A stretch of 64,000 bases of DNA from Glycocaulis sp050485565 (GTDB lineage Bacteria > Pseudomonadota > Alphaproteobacteria > Caulobacterales > Maricaulaceae): assembly GCF_050485565.1 (NCBI RefSeq), contig NZ_JBJHBQ010000009.1, positions 1 through 64,000 on the forward strand. Direction: 5' to 3'. Position 1 is the first letter of the stretch. Each line of letters opens with the position of its first letter. A program made the position numbers and the translations under genes. The notes below the pieces were generated by a model. It ran no database searches and was not told where the DNA came from. It saw only the letters and a program-made list of their open reading frames with translations. Positions 9,557-18,173 of the stretch are shown in pieces.

Positions 9557-10093
9557 ATGTCACGTCTGGGCAAATTGCCGGTCGGCCTTCCTAGCGGAGT
9601 GAGCGCGACCGTTGCCAATGATACGGTGAAGGTGAAGGGACCCAAGGGCGAGTTGTCGCTCGTGGTGTCCAACCTGGTCACCATTAGTGAAGCCGAAGAC
9701 AAGTCGCTGGTTGTAAAGCCGGCGGACGAGTCCACCCGTGCCCGTGCCATGTGGGGCACGACGCGCGCCAATATCGCCAGCATGGTGAAGGGCGTTTCGG
9801 AAGGCTTCGAACAGAACCTCGAACTGGTCGGCGTCGGTTACCGCGCCGCCTTGCAGGGCCGCGACCTCAAGCTCTCGCTTGGCTTCAGCCATGAAGTGAT
9901 CTACACGCCGCGTCCCGGCATCACGATCACGGCTCCCAAGCCTACCGAGATCAAGATCGAGGGCGCCAACAAGCAGGAAGTCGGTCAGACCGCTGCCGAG
10001 ATCCGCAAGTATCGTCCGCCAGAGCCCTACAAGGGCAAAGGCATCCGTCTTGCCGGCGAATACGTGCGCCGGAAAGAAGGCAAGAAGAAGTAG
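9557..10093 (+). CDS. rplF: 50S ribosomal protein L6
   Basis: 178-aa L6 near the GTPase-associated centre. Two repeated alpha-beta domains are recognisable, with the signature PEPYKGKGIRLAGEYVRRKE near the C-terminus. Start MSRLGKLPVGLPSGV follows a GGGAGG site. Confidence 0.98.
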   Translation: MSRLGKLPVGLPSGVSATVANDTVKVKGPKGELSLVVSNLVTISEAEDKSLVVKPADESTRARAMWGTTRANIASMVKGVSEGFEQNLELVGVGYRAALQGRDLKLSLGFSHEVIYTPRPGITITAPKPTEIKIEGANKQEVGQTAAEIRKYRPPEPYKGKGIRLAGEYVRRKEGKKK

Positions 10094-10107
10094 GGAACCG
10101 TCAGGTC

Positions 10108-10470
10108 ATGAAATCGTCTCGCGAAAAGATGCAACGCCGCGCGCAGCGTACGCGCTCGCGGCTTGCCAAGTTCTCGGGCGGCCGTCCGCGCCTGTCGGTC
10201 TTCCGCTCGTCCAAGCATATCTACGCCCAGATCATCGACGACTCCAACGGCGCCACGCTCGCAGCAGCTTCGACCCTCGAAGCCGATGTGCGCGGCGGCA
10301 AGCCGGCTGGCGCGAATGTCGAGGCGGCTGCCGCTGTCGGCAAGCTCGTCGCCGAGCGCGCCAAGGCCAAGGGCCTTACCGATGTCGTGTTTGATCGCGG
10401 CGGTTACATTTATCATGGGCGCATCAAGGCGCTCGCAGATGCTGCCCGCGAGGGCGGCCTGAACTTCTAG
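10108..10470 (+). CDS. rplR: 50S ribosomal protein L18
   Basis: 120-aa L18, the 5S rRNA-binding partner of L5. The stretch RPRLSVFRSSKHIYAQIIDD and the end GGYIYHGRIKALADAAREGG identify it. The N-terminus is strongly basic. Confidence 0.97.
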   Translation: MKSSREKMQRRAQRTRSRLAKFSGGRPRLSVFRSSKHIYAQIIDDSNGATLAAASTLEADVRGGKPAGANVEAAAAVGKLVAERAKAKGLTDVVFDRGGYIYHGRIKALADAAREGGLNF

Positions 10471-10479
10471 GAGAGCGCC

Positions 10480-11076
10480 ATGGCTCGGGAAGACCAACGC
10501 GAAGGCCGGGGCGGACGCGACCGCCGCCGCCGCGACGAGGAGCCGGAAAGCGAACTCGTCGACAAGCTCGTCCACATCAACCGCGTTGCCAAGACGGTGA
10601 AGGGCGGCCGGAACTTCCAGTTTGCCGCGCTCGCAGTGGTCGGCGACCAGAAGGGCCGTGTCGGCTTCGGACAGGGCAAGGCGCGCGAAGTGCCGGAAGC
10701 CATCCGCAAGGCCACCGAAGAGGCCAAGAAAACCATGGTGCGCATCCCGCTGCGCGAGGGCCGGACCCTGCATCACGATGCAGACGGCCGCTGGGGTGCG
10801 GGCAAGGTGACGCTGCGTGCGGCGCCTCCGGGCACCGGTATCATCGCAGGCGGCCCTATGCGCGCCGTGCTGGAAAGCCTGGGTGTTCAGGACGTGGTGG
10901 CCAAGTCGGTCGGCTCGTCCAACCCCTACAACATGATCCGCGCCACGTTCGACGCGCTCAAAGGCCAGAACAGCCCGCGTACGGTTGCTTCCAAGCGCGG
11001 CCTGAAAGTGGCTGACATCGTCAACCGCCGGAATGACGGTGCCAGCGCACCCGAAGCCGTCGACAGCCAGAGCTAG
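10480..11076 (+). CDS. rpsE: 30S ribosomal protein S5
   Basis: 198-aa S5, involved in decoding fidelity and the mRNA channel. After a charged 25-residue N-terminal extension the double-stranded RNA-binding domain begins (INRVAKTVKGGRNFQFAALA), followed by GTGIIAGGPMRAVLESLG and SSNPYNMIRATFDAL. It has a longer C-terminal tail than E. coli S5, as in other alphaproteobacteria. Confidence 0.98.
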   Translation: MAREDQREGRGGRDRRRRDEEPESELVDKLVHINRVAKTVKGGRNFQFAALAVVGDQKGRVGFGQGKAREVPEAIRKATEEAKKTMVRIPLREGRTLHHDADGRWGAGKVTLRAAPPGTGIIAGGPMRAVLESLGVQDVVAKSVGSSNPYNMIRATFDALKGQNSPRTVASKRGLKVADIVNRRNDGASAPEAVDSQS

Positions 11077-11087
11077 GAATACCGGCC

Positions 11088-11279
11088 ATGGCCAAGAAAA
11101 CAGTCATCGTGCGTCAGACGGGCAGCCATATCCGCCGCCCCAAAGACCAGCTGCAGACGCTGACCGGGCTCGGCCTGGGGCGTATCGGCAAACAGCGCGA
11201 GCTTGAGGATACGCCGTCTGTGCGCGGCATGATCGCCAAGGTCGCCCACCTTGTAGAAATCGTCGAGGAGCGCGGCTAA
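11088..11279 (+). CDS. rpmD: 50S ribosomal protein L30
   Basis: 63-aa L30. The core RQTGSHIRRPKDQLQTLTGLGL and the C-terminal RGMIAKVAHLVEI are conserved. It sits between rpsE and rplO as expected. Confidence 0.96.
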   Translation: MAKKTVIVRQTGSHIRRPKDQLQTLTGLGLGRIGKQRELEDTPSVRGMIAKVAHLVEIVEERG

Positions 11280-11312
11280 CAACCGTTCGCGTCCTTGATA
11301 AGGAGAATAGTC

Positions 11313-11789
11313 ATGCGTCTGAACGAACTGCGGGATAATCCCGGCGCGGTGAAAGAACGCACCCGCGTGGGTCGCGGCATCGGCTCGGGCAAGGGCAAGA
11401 CCGGCGGCCGTGGCGTCAAGGGTCAGAAATCGCGCTCCGGCGTTGCGATCAAGGGCTTTGAAGGCGGTCAGATGCCGCTTCACCAGCGCCTGCCCAAGCG
11501 CGGCTTCACCAAGCCGAACCGTGCAAAGTTTGCCGAAGTCACGCTCGGCCGCCTGCAAAAGGCGATTGATGCGGGCAAGCTGGACGCCAAGGCGACGGTC
11601 GATGCCGACGCGCTGATCAAGGCCGGTGTCATCCGCCGCGCCAAGGACGGCGTACGCATCATTGGCGGCGGCGCGTTCAAGGCCAAACTCTCCATCACGG
11701 CGGCGGGCGCATCCAAGCCTGCCATCGCCGCGGTTGAGAAAGCGGGCGGGTCCATCACCCTGCCGGCACCCAAAGACAGCGAAGCCTGA
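11313..11789 (+). CDS. rplO: 50S ribosomal protein L15
   Basis: 158-aa L15, a late-assembly scaffold of the large subunit. ATG 11313 (MRLNELRDNPGAVKER) follows a strong AAGGAG site; an upstream in-frame codon at 11295 would place the start before that site. The glycine-rich N-terminal part GRGIGSGKGKTGGRGVKGQK and GFEGGQMPLHQRLPKRGF are signatures. Confidence 0.96.
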   Translation: MRLNELRDNPGAVKERTRVGRGIGSGKGKTGGRGVKGQKSRSGVAIKGFEGGQMPLHQRLPKRGFTKPNRAKFAEVTLGRLQKAIDAGKLDAKATVDADALIKAGVIRRAKDGVRIIGGGAFKAKLSITAAGASKPAIAAVEKAGGSITLPAPKDSEA

Positions 11790-11877
11790 TGCGGTTTACT
11801 GGACGGCTCCCCAAATGGGTTGAGCCGTCCAATTCCGTCCTGGCCTGACCGGGGCCGCAAGGGAGCGAGACCAGTCC

Positions 11878-13227
11878 ATGGCATCTGCCGCAGAACAACT
11901 TGCCGCTAACATGAATTTCGGCGCGTTTGCCCGCGCCAAGGAGCTGCAAAAGCGGCTCCTCTTTACGTTGTTCGTGCTGATCATCTACCGCGTGGGCACC
12001 TATATCCCCATGCCGGGCATTGATCCGGACGTGTTTGCCGGCGCCTTCCAGCAGCAGCAGCAGGGCATTCTGGGCGTCTTCAACATGTTCTCCGGCGGCG
12101 CGGTTGAGCGTATGGCGATCTTCGCCCTCAACGTGATGCCGTATATCTCTGCCTCGATCATCATGCAGCTCATGGCCGCCACCGTGCCGAGCCTTGAGCG
12201 CCTGAAAAAAGAGGGCGGCGAGCAGGGCCGCAAGCAGATCAACCAGTATTCGCGCTATCTGACCGTGGTGCTGGCCGCGCTGCAGGCGTTTGCGATCGCC
12301 GTATCGATGGAAAATCCGGACCCGACGACGGGTGCCACCATCGCGATTGATCCGGGCTGGTTCTTCCGCATCACGGCTGTTGTCTCGCTCGTGGGCGGCA
12401 CGATGATGCTGCTGTGGCTGGGCGAACAGATCACCGCGCGCGGCGTGGGCAATGGTATCTCGCTCATCATCTTCGCCGGTATTATCGCGGAAATGCCGCG
12501 TGCGCTGTTCCAGACGCTGGAGCAAGGCCGCACGGGCAATCTCTCTGCCGGCCTCATCATAGCGATGATCCTTGGCATTATCGCGGTGCTGGTGTTTGTC
12601 GTCTTCATGGAGCGAGCGCAGCGGCGATTGCTGGTGCAGTATCCCAAGCGACAGGTCGGCAACCGCATGATGGGCGGGGAATCCAGCTTCCTGCCGCTCA
12701 AGCTGAACACGGCTGGCGTGATCCCGGCGATCTTCGCCTCCTCGCTCCTGCTGCTGCCCGCGACCATTGCAGGCTTCTCGGCCGATACCGGCCCGGAATG
12801 GCTGCGCACGATGACGGCGCTGCTGGGTCCTGGCCAGCCGCTCTTCATCATCTTCTACGGCGCGATGATCGTCTTCTTCACCTTCTTCTACACCTCCATC
12901 GTCTTCAATCCGGAGGACACGGCGGACAATCTGAAGAAGTATGGCGGCTTCCTGCCCGGCATCCGGCCCGGCAAGCGCACGGCGGAGTATATCGACTTCG
13001 TGCTGACGCGCCTGACCGTGATCGGCGCGGCCTATCTCACCTTTGTGTGTGTGCTGCCTGAAGTGTTGCGCGCCGAGCTGGACATTCCGTTCTATATCGG
13101 CGGTACGGCCCTGCTCATCGTCGTGTCGGTGACGCTCGACACCGTCTCCCAGATCCAGTCCCACCTGCTGGCCCACCAGTATGAAGGGCTGATCAAGAAG
13201 ACGAAGCTGAGGGGCCGCAAGCGATGA
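11878..13227 (+). CDS. secY: protein translocase subunit SecY
   Basis: 449-aa channel subunit of the Sec translocon in the inner membrane. About ten hydrophobic segments are visible, with the signatures GTYIPMPGID (end of TM1 region), MPYISASIIMQLM and GIRPGKRTAEYI. It starts 88 bp after rplO, the longest gap inside the spc part, and its stop overlaps adk by ATGA. rpmJ, which follows secY in many bacteria, is absent here. Confidence 0.98.
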   Translation: MASAAEQLAANMNFGAFARAKELQKRLLFTLFVLIIYRVGTYIPMPGIDPDVFAGAFQQQQQGILGVFNMFSGGAVERMAIFALNVMPYISASIIMQLMAATVPSLERLKKEGGEQGRKQINQYSRYLTVVLAALQAFAIAVSMENPDPTTGATIAIDPGWFFRITAVVSLVGGTMMLLWLGEQITARGVGNGISLIIFAGIIAEMPRALFQTLEQGRTGNLSAGLIIAMILGIIAVLVFVVFMERAQRRLLVQYPKRQVGNRMMGGESSFLPLKLNTAGVIPAIFASSLLLLPATIAGFSADTGPEWLRTMTALLGPGQPLFIIFYGAMIVFFTFFYTSIVFNPEDTADNLKKYGGFLPGIRPGKRTAEYIDFVLTRLTVIGAAYLTFVCVLPEVLRAELDIPFYIGGTALLIVVSVTLDTVSQIQSHLLAHQYEGLIKKTKLRGRKR

Positions 13228-13787
13228 ACATCATCCTGTTCGGGCCGCCCGGCGCAGGCAAGGGAACGCAAGCCAAGCGCCTCGTTGAGACGCGCGGCTG
13301 GGTACAGCTTTCCACTGGCGACATGCTGCGTGATGCGCGCAAGGCCGGTACCGAGCTGGGCAATCGCGTGGCCGGGATCATGGATCGCGGCGAGCTGGTC
13401 TCCGACGAGATCGTGATCGCGCTGATTGCCGAACGCCTGCCGGAAGCTGAAGCGGCTGGCGGAGCCATTTTTGATGGCTTCCCGCGCACGGTTCCCCAGG
13501 CTGAAGCACTCGACAGGCTGCTGGCTGAACGCAGCAGCCCGATTGCGAAAGTTGTCCGCCTTGTGGTCGACCAGGACGAGCTGGTCGCGCGGGTGGAAAA
13601 GCGCGCTGGCGAAGAAGGCCGCGCGGACGACACGGTTGATGCCTTCAAGGTCCGCCTGAAGGCTTATAACGACCAGACAGCCCCTCTGATTCCCTTCTAT
13701 ACCGGCCAGAACAAGCTGGTGGATGTGGATGGAATGGGCTCGATGGATGAGGTTTCGGCCCGCATCAATGCGGCGCTGGATGCATAA
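13224..13787 (+). CDS. adk: adenylate kinase (short form)
   Basis: 187-aa enzyme interconverting ATP + AMP and 2 ADP in the cytoplasm. P-loop GPPGAGKGTQ at residues 7-16 and the NMP-binding signature FDGFPRT are present. The LID region is reduced to VEKRAGEEGRADDT, so this is the short variant without the zinc-type LID. It overlaps secY by 4 bp, so the two are probably cotranslated. A 212-bp gap with a promoter follows. Confidence 0.96.
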   Translation: MNIILFGPPGAGKGTQAKRLVETRGWVQLSTGDMLRDARKAGTELGNRVAGIMDRGELVSDEIVIALIAERLPEAEAAGGAIFDGFPRTVPQAEALDRLLAERSSPIAKVVRLVVDQDELVARVEKRAGEEGRADDTVDAFKVRLKAYNDQTAPLIPFYTGQNKLVDVDGMGSMDEVSARINAALDA

Positions 13788-13858
13788 GGCCCGTTCGCAC
13801 GCCGCAAGGCATGTGCGCGGGGGAGTGAGTTTTGTGGAGTGACGGCGCTAAAGCCCGG

Positions 13859-13886
13859 TTGACGGGTATGGCATCGGCACTATAAG
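13859..13886 (+). promoter_or_regulatory. sigma70-type promoter for rpsM-rpsK-rpoA-rplQ
   Basis: TTGACG (13859-13864), 16-bp spacer, TATAAG (13881-13886). This lies in the 212-bp gap after adk and would start transcription near 13893, about 107 nt before the GTG start of rpsM. It suggests the alpha operon has its own promoter besides read-through from spc. Confidence 0.7.
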
Positions 13887-13999
13887 AAGCGCCCTTCGCT
13901 CTGAGGGGCCGGCCACGAGGCATGGCGCGCGCAATGTGTGTCGCGCCCTGTACGTGTCGGTTCCTTTTGCGCGCGGCATATTGAACAGGGAGTAGCGTT

Positions 14000-14368
14000 G
14001 TGGCCCGCATAGCAGGCGTCAACATTCCGACGAACAAGCGCGTAACGATCGCGCTTCGCTATATTCACGGTATCGGCCCGGCCATGGCGCGGGAGATCTG
14101 TGAGAAGGTAGGCATTCCGTCTGAAAAACGGGTTAACCAGCTTACCGATGCTGAAGTGCTTCAGATCCGCGAAACGATTGATGCTGGCTATATGGTCGAA
14201 GGTGACCTGCGCCGCGAGACCGCTGTAAACGTCAAGCGTCTCATGGACCTTGGCTGCTATCGCGGCCTGCGCCACCGCCGCGGCCTGCCCGTGCGTGGTC
14301 AGCGTACCCACACCAATGCCAGGACCCGCAAAGGTCCGGCCAAGCCGATTGCCGGCAAGAAGAAGTAA
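14000..14368 (+). CDS. rpsM: 30S ribosomal protein S13
   Basis: 122-aa S13 at the top of the 30S head, contacting the P-site tRNA and L5. The start is GTG 14000 (VARIAGVNIPTNKRV), with GGGAG seven bases before it. The C-terminal RGLRHRRGLPVRGQRTHTNA is diagnostic. Confidence 0.98.
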   Translation: MARIAGVNIPTNKRVTIALRYIHGIGPAMAREICEKVGIPSEKRVNQLTDAEVLQIRETIDAGYMVEGDLRRETAVNVKRLMDLGCYRGLRHRRGLPVRGQRTHTNARTRKGPAKPIAGKKK

Positions 14369-14380
14369 GGACCAGGCGCA

Positions 14381-14770
14381 ATGGCCAAGGAACCGACACG
14401 CGTACGCCGCCGCGAGCGCAAGAATATCACGTCCGGCGTGGCGCACGTGAATGCCAGCTTCAACAACACGATGATCACCATCGCTGACGCGCAAGGGAAT
14501 GCGATTTCCTGGTCATCGGCTGGCACGATGGGCTTTAAAGGTTCGCGCAAGTCGACCCCTTATGCCGCCCAGATGGCTGCCGAAGATGCTGGCCGCAAGG
14601 CGCAGGAACACGGCGTGAAGACCCTTGAAGTCAAGGTGTCTGGCCCCGGTTCGGGCCGCGAGTCGGCTCTGCGCGCGCTGCAGTCTGTCGGGTTCACGAT
14701 CACGACGATCCATGACGTGACGCCGATCCCGCACAATGGCTGCCGCCCGCCGAAGCGCCGCCGCGTCTAG
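14381..14770 (+). CDS. rpsK: 30S ribosomal protein S11
   Basis: 129-aa S11 on the 30S platform at the mRNA exit. The blocks GVAHVNASFNNTMITIADAQ and the conserved end NGCRPPKRRRV identify it. A strong hairpin follows before rpoA. Confidence 0.98.
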   Translation: MAKEPTRVRRRERKNITSGVAHVNASFNNTMITIADAQGNAISWSSAGTMGFKGSRKSTPYAAQMAAEDAGRKAQEHGVKTLEVKVSGPGSGRESALRALQSVGFTITTIHDVTPIPHNGCRPPKRRRV

Positions 14771-14776
14771 TTTATC

Positions 14777-14810
14777 ACCGGAGCCGCGCGTCTCTCGCTG
14801 CGGCTCCGGT
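14777..14810 (+). other. 11-bp perfect hairpin between rpsK and rpoA
   Basis: ACCGGAGCCGC (14777-14787) pairs perfectly with GCGGCTCCGGT (14800-14810) around a 12-nt loop. No T-run follows (the next bases are ACAGTTTAA), so it is not a classical terminator. It could be a processing site or an attenuator that sets rpoA output relative to the ribosomal proteins; that role is inference. Confidence 0.6.
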
Positions 14811-14887
14811 ACAGTTTAATGTGTCGCGCGCTGGCATCAGGCAATCGGTCTGATACCGGGCGCGCCTTTCGCTTGAAGGGACGTTCC

Positions 14888-15907
14888 GTGATCGAGAAGA
14901 ACTGGCAGGAACTTATCCGCCCGATGAAGCCCGTCGTTCAGGCTGGCCACGACGCTGCGCGCAACGCCAAGATCGTTGCCGAGCCGCTCGAGCGCGGTTT
15001 CGGCATGACGCTGGGCAATGCGCTGCGCCGCGTGCTGCTGTCCTCGCTTCAGGGCGCGGCCGTGACGGCTGTGCAGATCGACGGCGTGCTCCACGAGTTC
15101 TCGTCCATCCCCGGCGTGCGTGAAGACGTCACCGACATCGTGCTGAACCTGAAGCAGGTTGCCCTGCGCATGCATGGCGAAGGCCCGCGCCGCGTGGTGC
15201 TGCGCAAGAGCGGCCCCGGCGAGGTGACGGCTGGCGATATCGAGGAAACGGCAGATATCGAGGTCATCAACCGCGATCACGTGATCTGCACCCTGGATGA
15301 AGGCGCGAGCGTGCGTTTCGTCCTGACGGTCAATACCGGCAAGGGCTATGTCCCGGCCGAGCGCAACCGTCCGGAAGATGCGCCCATCGGCTATATCGCC
15401 GTTGATGCGCTCTACAGCCCGGTCAAGCGGGTCGCCTACCGCGTGGAAAACACCCGCGAAGGCCAGGTGCTCGACTATGACAAGCTCATCCTCGACATCG
15501 AGACCAATGGCGCTGTCACGCCGGAAGACGCGGTGGCTTATGCTGCGCGCATCCTGCAGGACCAGTTCCAGATTTTCGTGAACTTCGAGGAGCCTTCCGA
15601 GGCCCGTGGTCCGGAAGACGATGCGCCGTCGCTCGACTTCAACCCGGCCCTCCTCAAAAAGGTGGACGAGCTGGAGCTGTCTGTGCGCTCGGCGAACTGC
15701 CTGAAGAACGACAATATCGTCTACATTGGCGACCTGATCCAGAAGTCGGAATCGGAAATGCTCCGCACGCCGAACTTCGGCCGTAAGTCGCTCAATGAGA
15801 TCAAGGAAGTGCTGGCCCAGATGGGGCTGCACCTCGGTATGGAGGCGCCCAACTGGCCGCCGGAGAATATCGAGGACCTGGCAAAGAAATTCGAGGATCA
15901 GATCTAG
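14888..15907 (+). CDS. rpoA: RNA polymerase alpha subunit
   Basis: 339-aa alpha subunit, which nucleates polymerase assembly through its N-terminal domain and contacts activators and UP elements through its C-terminal domain. The start is GTG 14888 (VIEKNWQELIRP), with GAAGGGA upstream; the longer frame from 14819 would run through the preceding leader. Signatures include LERGFGMTLGNALRRVLLSS and, in the C-terminal domain, LELSVRSANCLKNDNIVYIG and GRKSLNEIKEVL. Confidence 0.98.
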   Translation: MIEKNWQELIRPMKPVVQAGHDAARNAKIVAEPLERGFGMTLGNALRRVLLSSLQGAAVTAVQIDGVLHEFSSIPGVREDVTDIVLNLKQVALRMHGEGPRRVVLRKSGPGEVTAGDIEETADIEVINRDHVICTLDEGASVRFVLTVNTGKGYVPAERNRPEDAPIGYIAVDALYSPVKRVAYRVENTREGQVLDYDKLILDIETNGAVTPEDAVAYAARILQDQFQIFVNFEEPSEARGPEDDAPSLDFNPALLKKVDELELSVRSANCLKNDNIVYIGDLIQKSESEMLRTPNFGRKSLNEIKEVLAQMGLHLGMEAPNWPPENIEDLAKKFEDQI

Positions 15908-15952
15908 GCAGGCCGCCGCGAGGCGCCTTGCCCGGAGTGAAGGAGACATCCC

Positions 15953-16369
15953 ATGCGTCACGGGAATGGATATCGCAAGCTCAACCGCACCGCGTCCCAC
16001 CGGCGCGCCATGTTCGCCAATATGGCGGCTTCGCTGATTGAGCACGAGCAGATCGTTACGACCCTGCCGAAAGCCAAAGAGCTCAAGCCCATCATGGACA
16101 AGCTCATCACGCTGGCCAAAAAGGGTGATCTGCACGCCCGCCGTCAGGCGATTGCGCAGATTCGCAACAAGGACCAGGTGTCCAAGCTGTTTGCCACGCT
16201 CGGCCCGCGCTATGGCGAGCGTAATGGCGGCTATACCCGCGTTCTCAAAGCCGGCTTCCGCCATGGCGACAACGCGCCGATGGCCGTTATCGAGCTGGTT
16301 GACCGCGATGTGGACGCCAAGGGCGCTGTCGACCGCGCCCGCGCCGAAGAGTTCGCTGGCGAGGAATAG
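15953..16369 (+). CDS. rplQ: 50S ribosomal protein L17
   Basis: 138-aa L17, last gene of the ribosomal cluster. The start MRHGNGYRKLNRTASHRRAM and the end GYTRVLKAGFRHGDNAPMAV are characteristic. A terminator lies about 20 bp downstream. Confidence 0.98.
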   Translation: MRHGNGYRKLNRTASHRRAMFANMAASLIEHEQIVTTLPKAKELKPIMDKLITLAKKGDLHARRQAIAQIRNKDQVSKLFATLGPRYGERNGGYTRVLKAGFRHGDNAPMAVIELVDRDVDAKGAVDRARAEEFAGEE

Positions 16370-16390
16370 GCTTCACGCCAGACCAGACAA

Positions 16391-16425
16391 AAAAGGCCCC
16401 GGTGGAAACGCCGGGGCTTTTTGTT
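16391..16425 (+). terminator. intrinsic terminator of the alpha operon
   Basis: GGCCCCGG (16395-16402) pairs with CCGGGGCT (16411-16418) around an 8-nt loop and is flanked by A-rich sequence before and T-rich sequence after, which could make it work in both directions. Confidence 0.9.
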
Positions 16426-16453
16426 TGCTGGGCCAATATTTACCCCGCGTTTT

Positions 16454-16584
16454 CCCGACGAAAGTCGGGATCCAGTCTTTTTCCTGATGCTCCGCACATC
16501 CGTGCGTCGCTCCTCGCATAGGCTCGGGCGCGCGGCCTGTCCCCGGCTTGATCGGGGATCGCGCTTGCGGCGCTGCGCGCCGGG
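16454..16584. repeat. intergenic palindromic repeat, copy A
   Basis: In the 328-bp gap between rplQ and the protease gene. It begins with the hairpin CCCGACGAAAGTCGGG followed by ATCCAG, contains a 33-bp core at 16485-16517 that is identical to 54493-54525, and ends with CCCCGGCTTGATCGGGG and the GGCGCTGCGCGCC palindrome. The core itself folds as CGCAC-ATCC-GTGCG. No gene is visible in this gap. Confidence 0.75.
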
Positions 16585-16697
16585 CCATTTAAGCCCTTGA
16601 ACCTCCCCCTTACCGCACTTGTAACTTTCAGCCTCTGTTCAGCCGCATTCGCACACCTTAAATCGGTCGGGAGAACAGTGTGAGGGAGCACGCATCC

Positions 16698-18140
16698 ATG
16701 AACTGGAAACTGCCAGCCATTTGTGTGGCGCTGATCGCCGCGTTTGGTCTTGCCGCCATCGCGGTTAATCCGGCCAATGGCCAGGAAGAGACGTTGGCCG
16801 GTGCCGGCAGCACAGAGCGCACCTTGCCCCAGTCGCGCGGCGACATGCAGCTTTCCTTTGCGCCAGTGGTGCGCGAGGCCGCGCCAGCGGTGGTGAATGT
16901 GTATTCGCGCCGCGTGGTGGCTGATCGCAACCCGTTTGCGGGCGATCCCATGTTCGAGCGCTTCTTTGGCCGCCAGTCTCCGCGCCAGCGCGAGGTCCAG
17001 TCGCTTGGTTCAGGCGTGATCGTGGACGGGGCGGGCCTGATCGTTACCAACAACCATGTGGTGGCCGGCGCGCAGGAGCTGCGCGTGGTCCTCTATGACC
17101 GGCGCGAGCTGGAAGCGGAAATCCTGCTGGCAGACGAGCGCACCGATCTGGCTGTGCTCCGCGTTGTCACCGACGAGCCGCTGGCCGTTTTGCCTTTCGA
17201 TCTGTCCGGATCGGCGGAAGTGGGTGATCTGGTGCTGGCCATCGGCAACCCGTTTGGCGTCGGCCAGACCGTGACGTCTGGCATCGTGTCGGCGCTTGCC
17301 CGCACCGATGTCGGCATTACCGACTATGCCTTCTTCGTCCAGACTGATGCCGCCATCAATCCGGGTAATTCCGGCGGCGCGCTGGTCAACATGAATGGCG
17401 AGCTTCTGGGCATCAACACGGCGATATTCTCGCGCTCCGGCGGGTCGCAGGGCATTGGCTTTGCAATCCCTGCAGAGATGGTGCGCAGCGTTGTAAACGC
17501 CGCCACGCAAGGCGGCGAGCTGGTGCGCCCATGGCTGGGCGCGCGCCTGCAACCGGTGACCAGCGATATTGCCCTGTCCATGGGCTTTGACCGGCCGCGC
17601 GGCGCGCTGGTGGCCGATATCTATCCGGGCGGGCCGGCAGACCGGGCGAGGCTGCGTCAGGGCGATGTGATCCTGTCGGTGGACGGCGCGGAGGTAAATA
17701 ACGAGGCGGCGGTGCGCTTCCGCTTTGCCACACGCGCCATTGGCGATGAGGCCGTCTTGCGTGTGATGCGCAATGGAAGCGAGCGCGACCTTACCGTCAC
17801 CGCCGCAGCACCTCCCGGTGACCGCGAGGGCGAACGCGTGGTGCTCACAGGCCGTAACCCGTTCCAGGGCGCAGAAGTGGTGGAGCTGTCTCCGGCCTTC
17901 AATGAGGCCAACGGGATGGACCCGTTCACCGACGGGCTGGTCGTCACGCGCGTTCAGCGGCGTTCTGCGGCGGAGTTTTTCGGCTTCCGGCCGGGCGACC
18001 GCATTCTGGGCGTCAACGAGCGTGCCGTGCGCAGCGTGCGAGAGATCGAACGTGAGCTGTCGCGCCATGATGATGCGCGCGAATGGCCCGTCGAGATTGA
18101 ACGGCGCGGGGAACGTATCGCACGTACATTGCGCCTCTAG
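16698..18140 (+). CDS. periplasmic serine endoprotease, DegP/HtrA family
   Basis: 480-aa envelope quality-control protease. A signal peptide is visible at residues 1-28 (hydrophobic core AICVALIAAFGLAAIAV). The trypsin-like domain has the triad H120 (TNNHVV), D150 (DERTDLAVL) and S215 (NPGNSGGALV). Two PDZ domains follow at about 275-375 and 410-478. ATG 16698 is preferred over GTG 16680 because AGGGAG at 16683-16688 lies 9 bases before it. It belongs to the Do/DegQ type; the exact paralogue (DegP, DegQ or MucD) cannot be told from this window. Confidence 0.93.
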   Translation: MNWKLPAICVALIAAFGLAAIAVNPANGQEETLAGAGSTERTLPQSRGDMQLSFAPVVREAAPAVVNVYSRRVVADRNPFAGDPMFERFFGRQSPRQREVQSLGSGVIVDGAGLIVTNNHVVAGAQELRVVLYDRRELEAEILLADERTDLAVLRVVTDEPLAVLPFDLSGSAEVGDLVLAIGNPFGVGQTVTSGIVSALARTDVGITDYAFFVQTDAAINPGNSGGALVNMNGELLGINTAIFSRSGGSQGIGFAIPAEMVRSVVNAATQGGELVRPWLGARLQPVTSDIALSMGFDRPRGALVADIYPGGPADRARLRQGDVILSVDGAEVNNEAAVRFRFATRAIGDEAVLRVMRNGSERDLTVTAAAPPGDREGERVVLTGRNPFQGAEVVELSPAFNEANGMDPFTDGLVVTRVQRRSAAEFFGFRPGDRILGVNERAVRSVREIERELSRHDDAREWPVEIERRGERIARTLRL

Positions 18141-18173
18141 CAGCCCGGGCGCTTAGGGGGCATGTTGCCCCCG

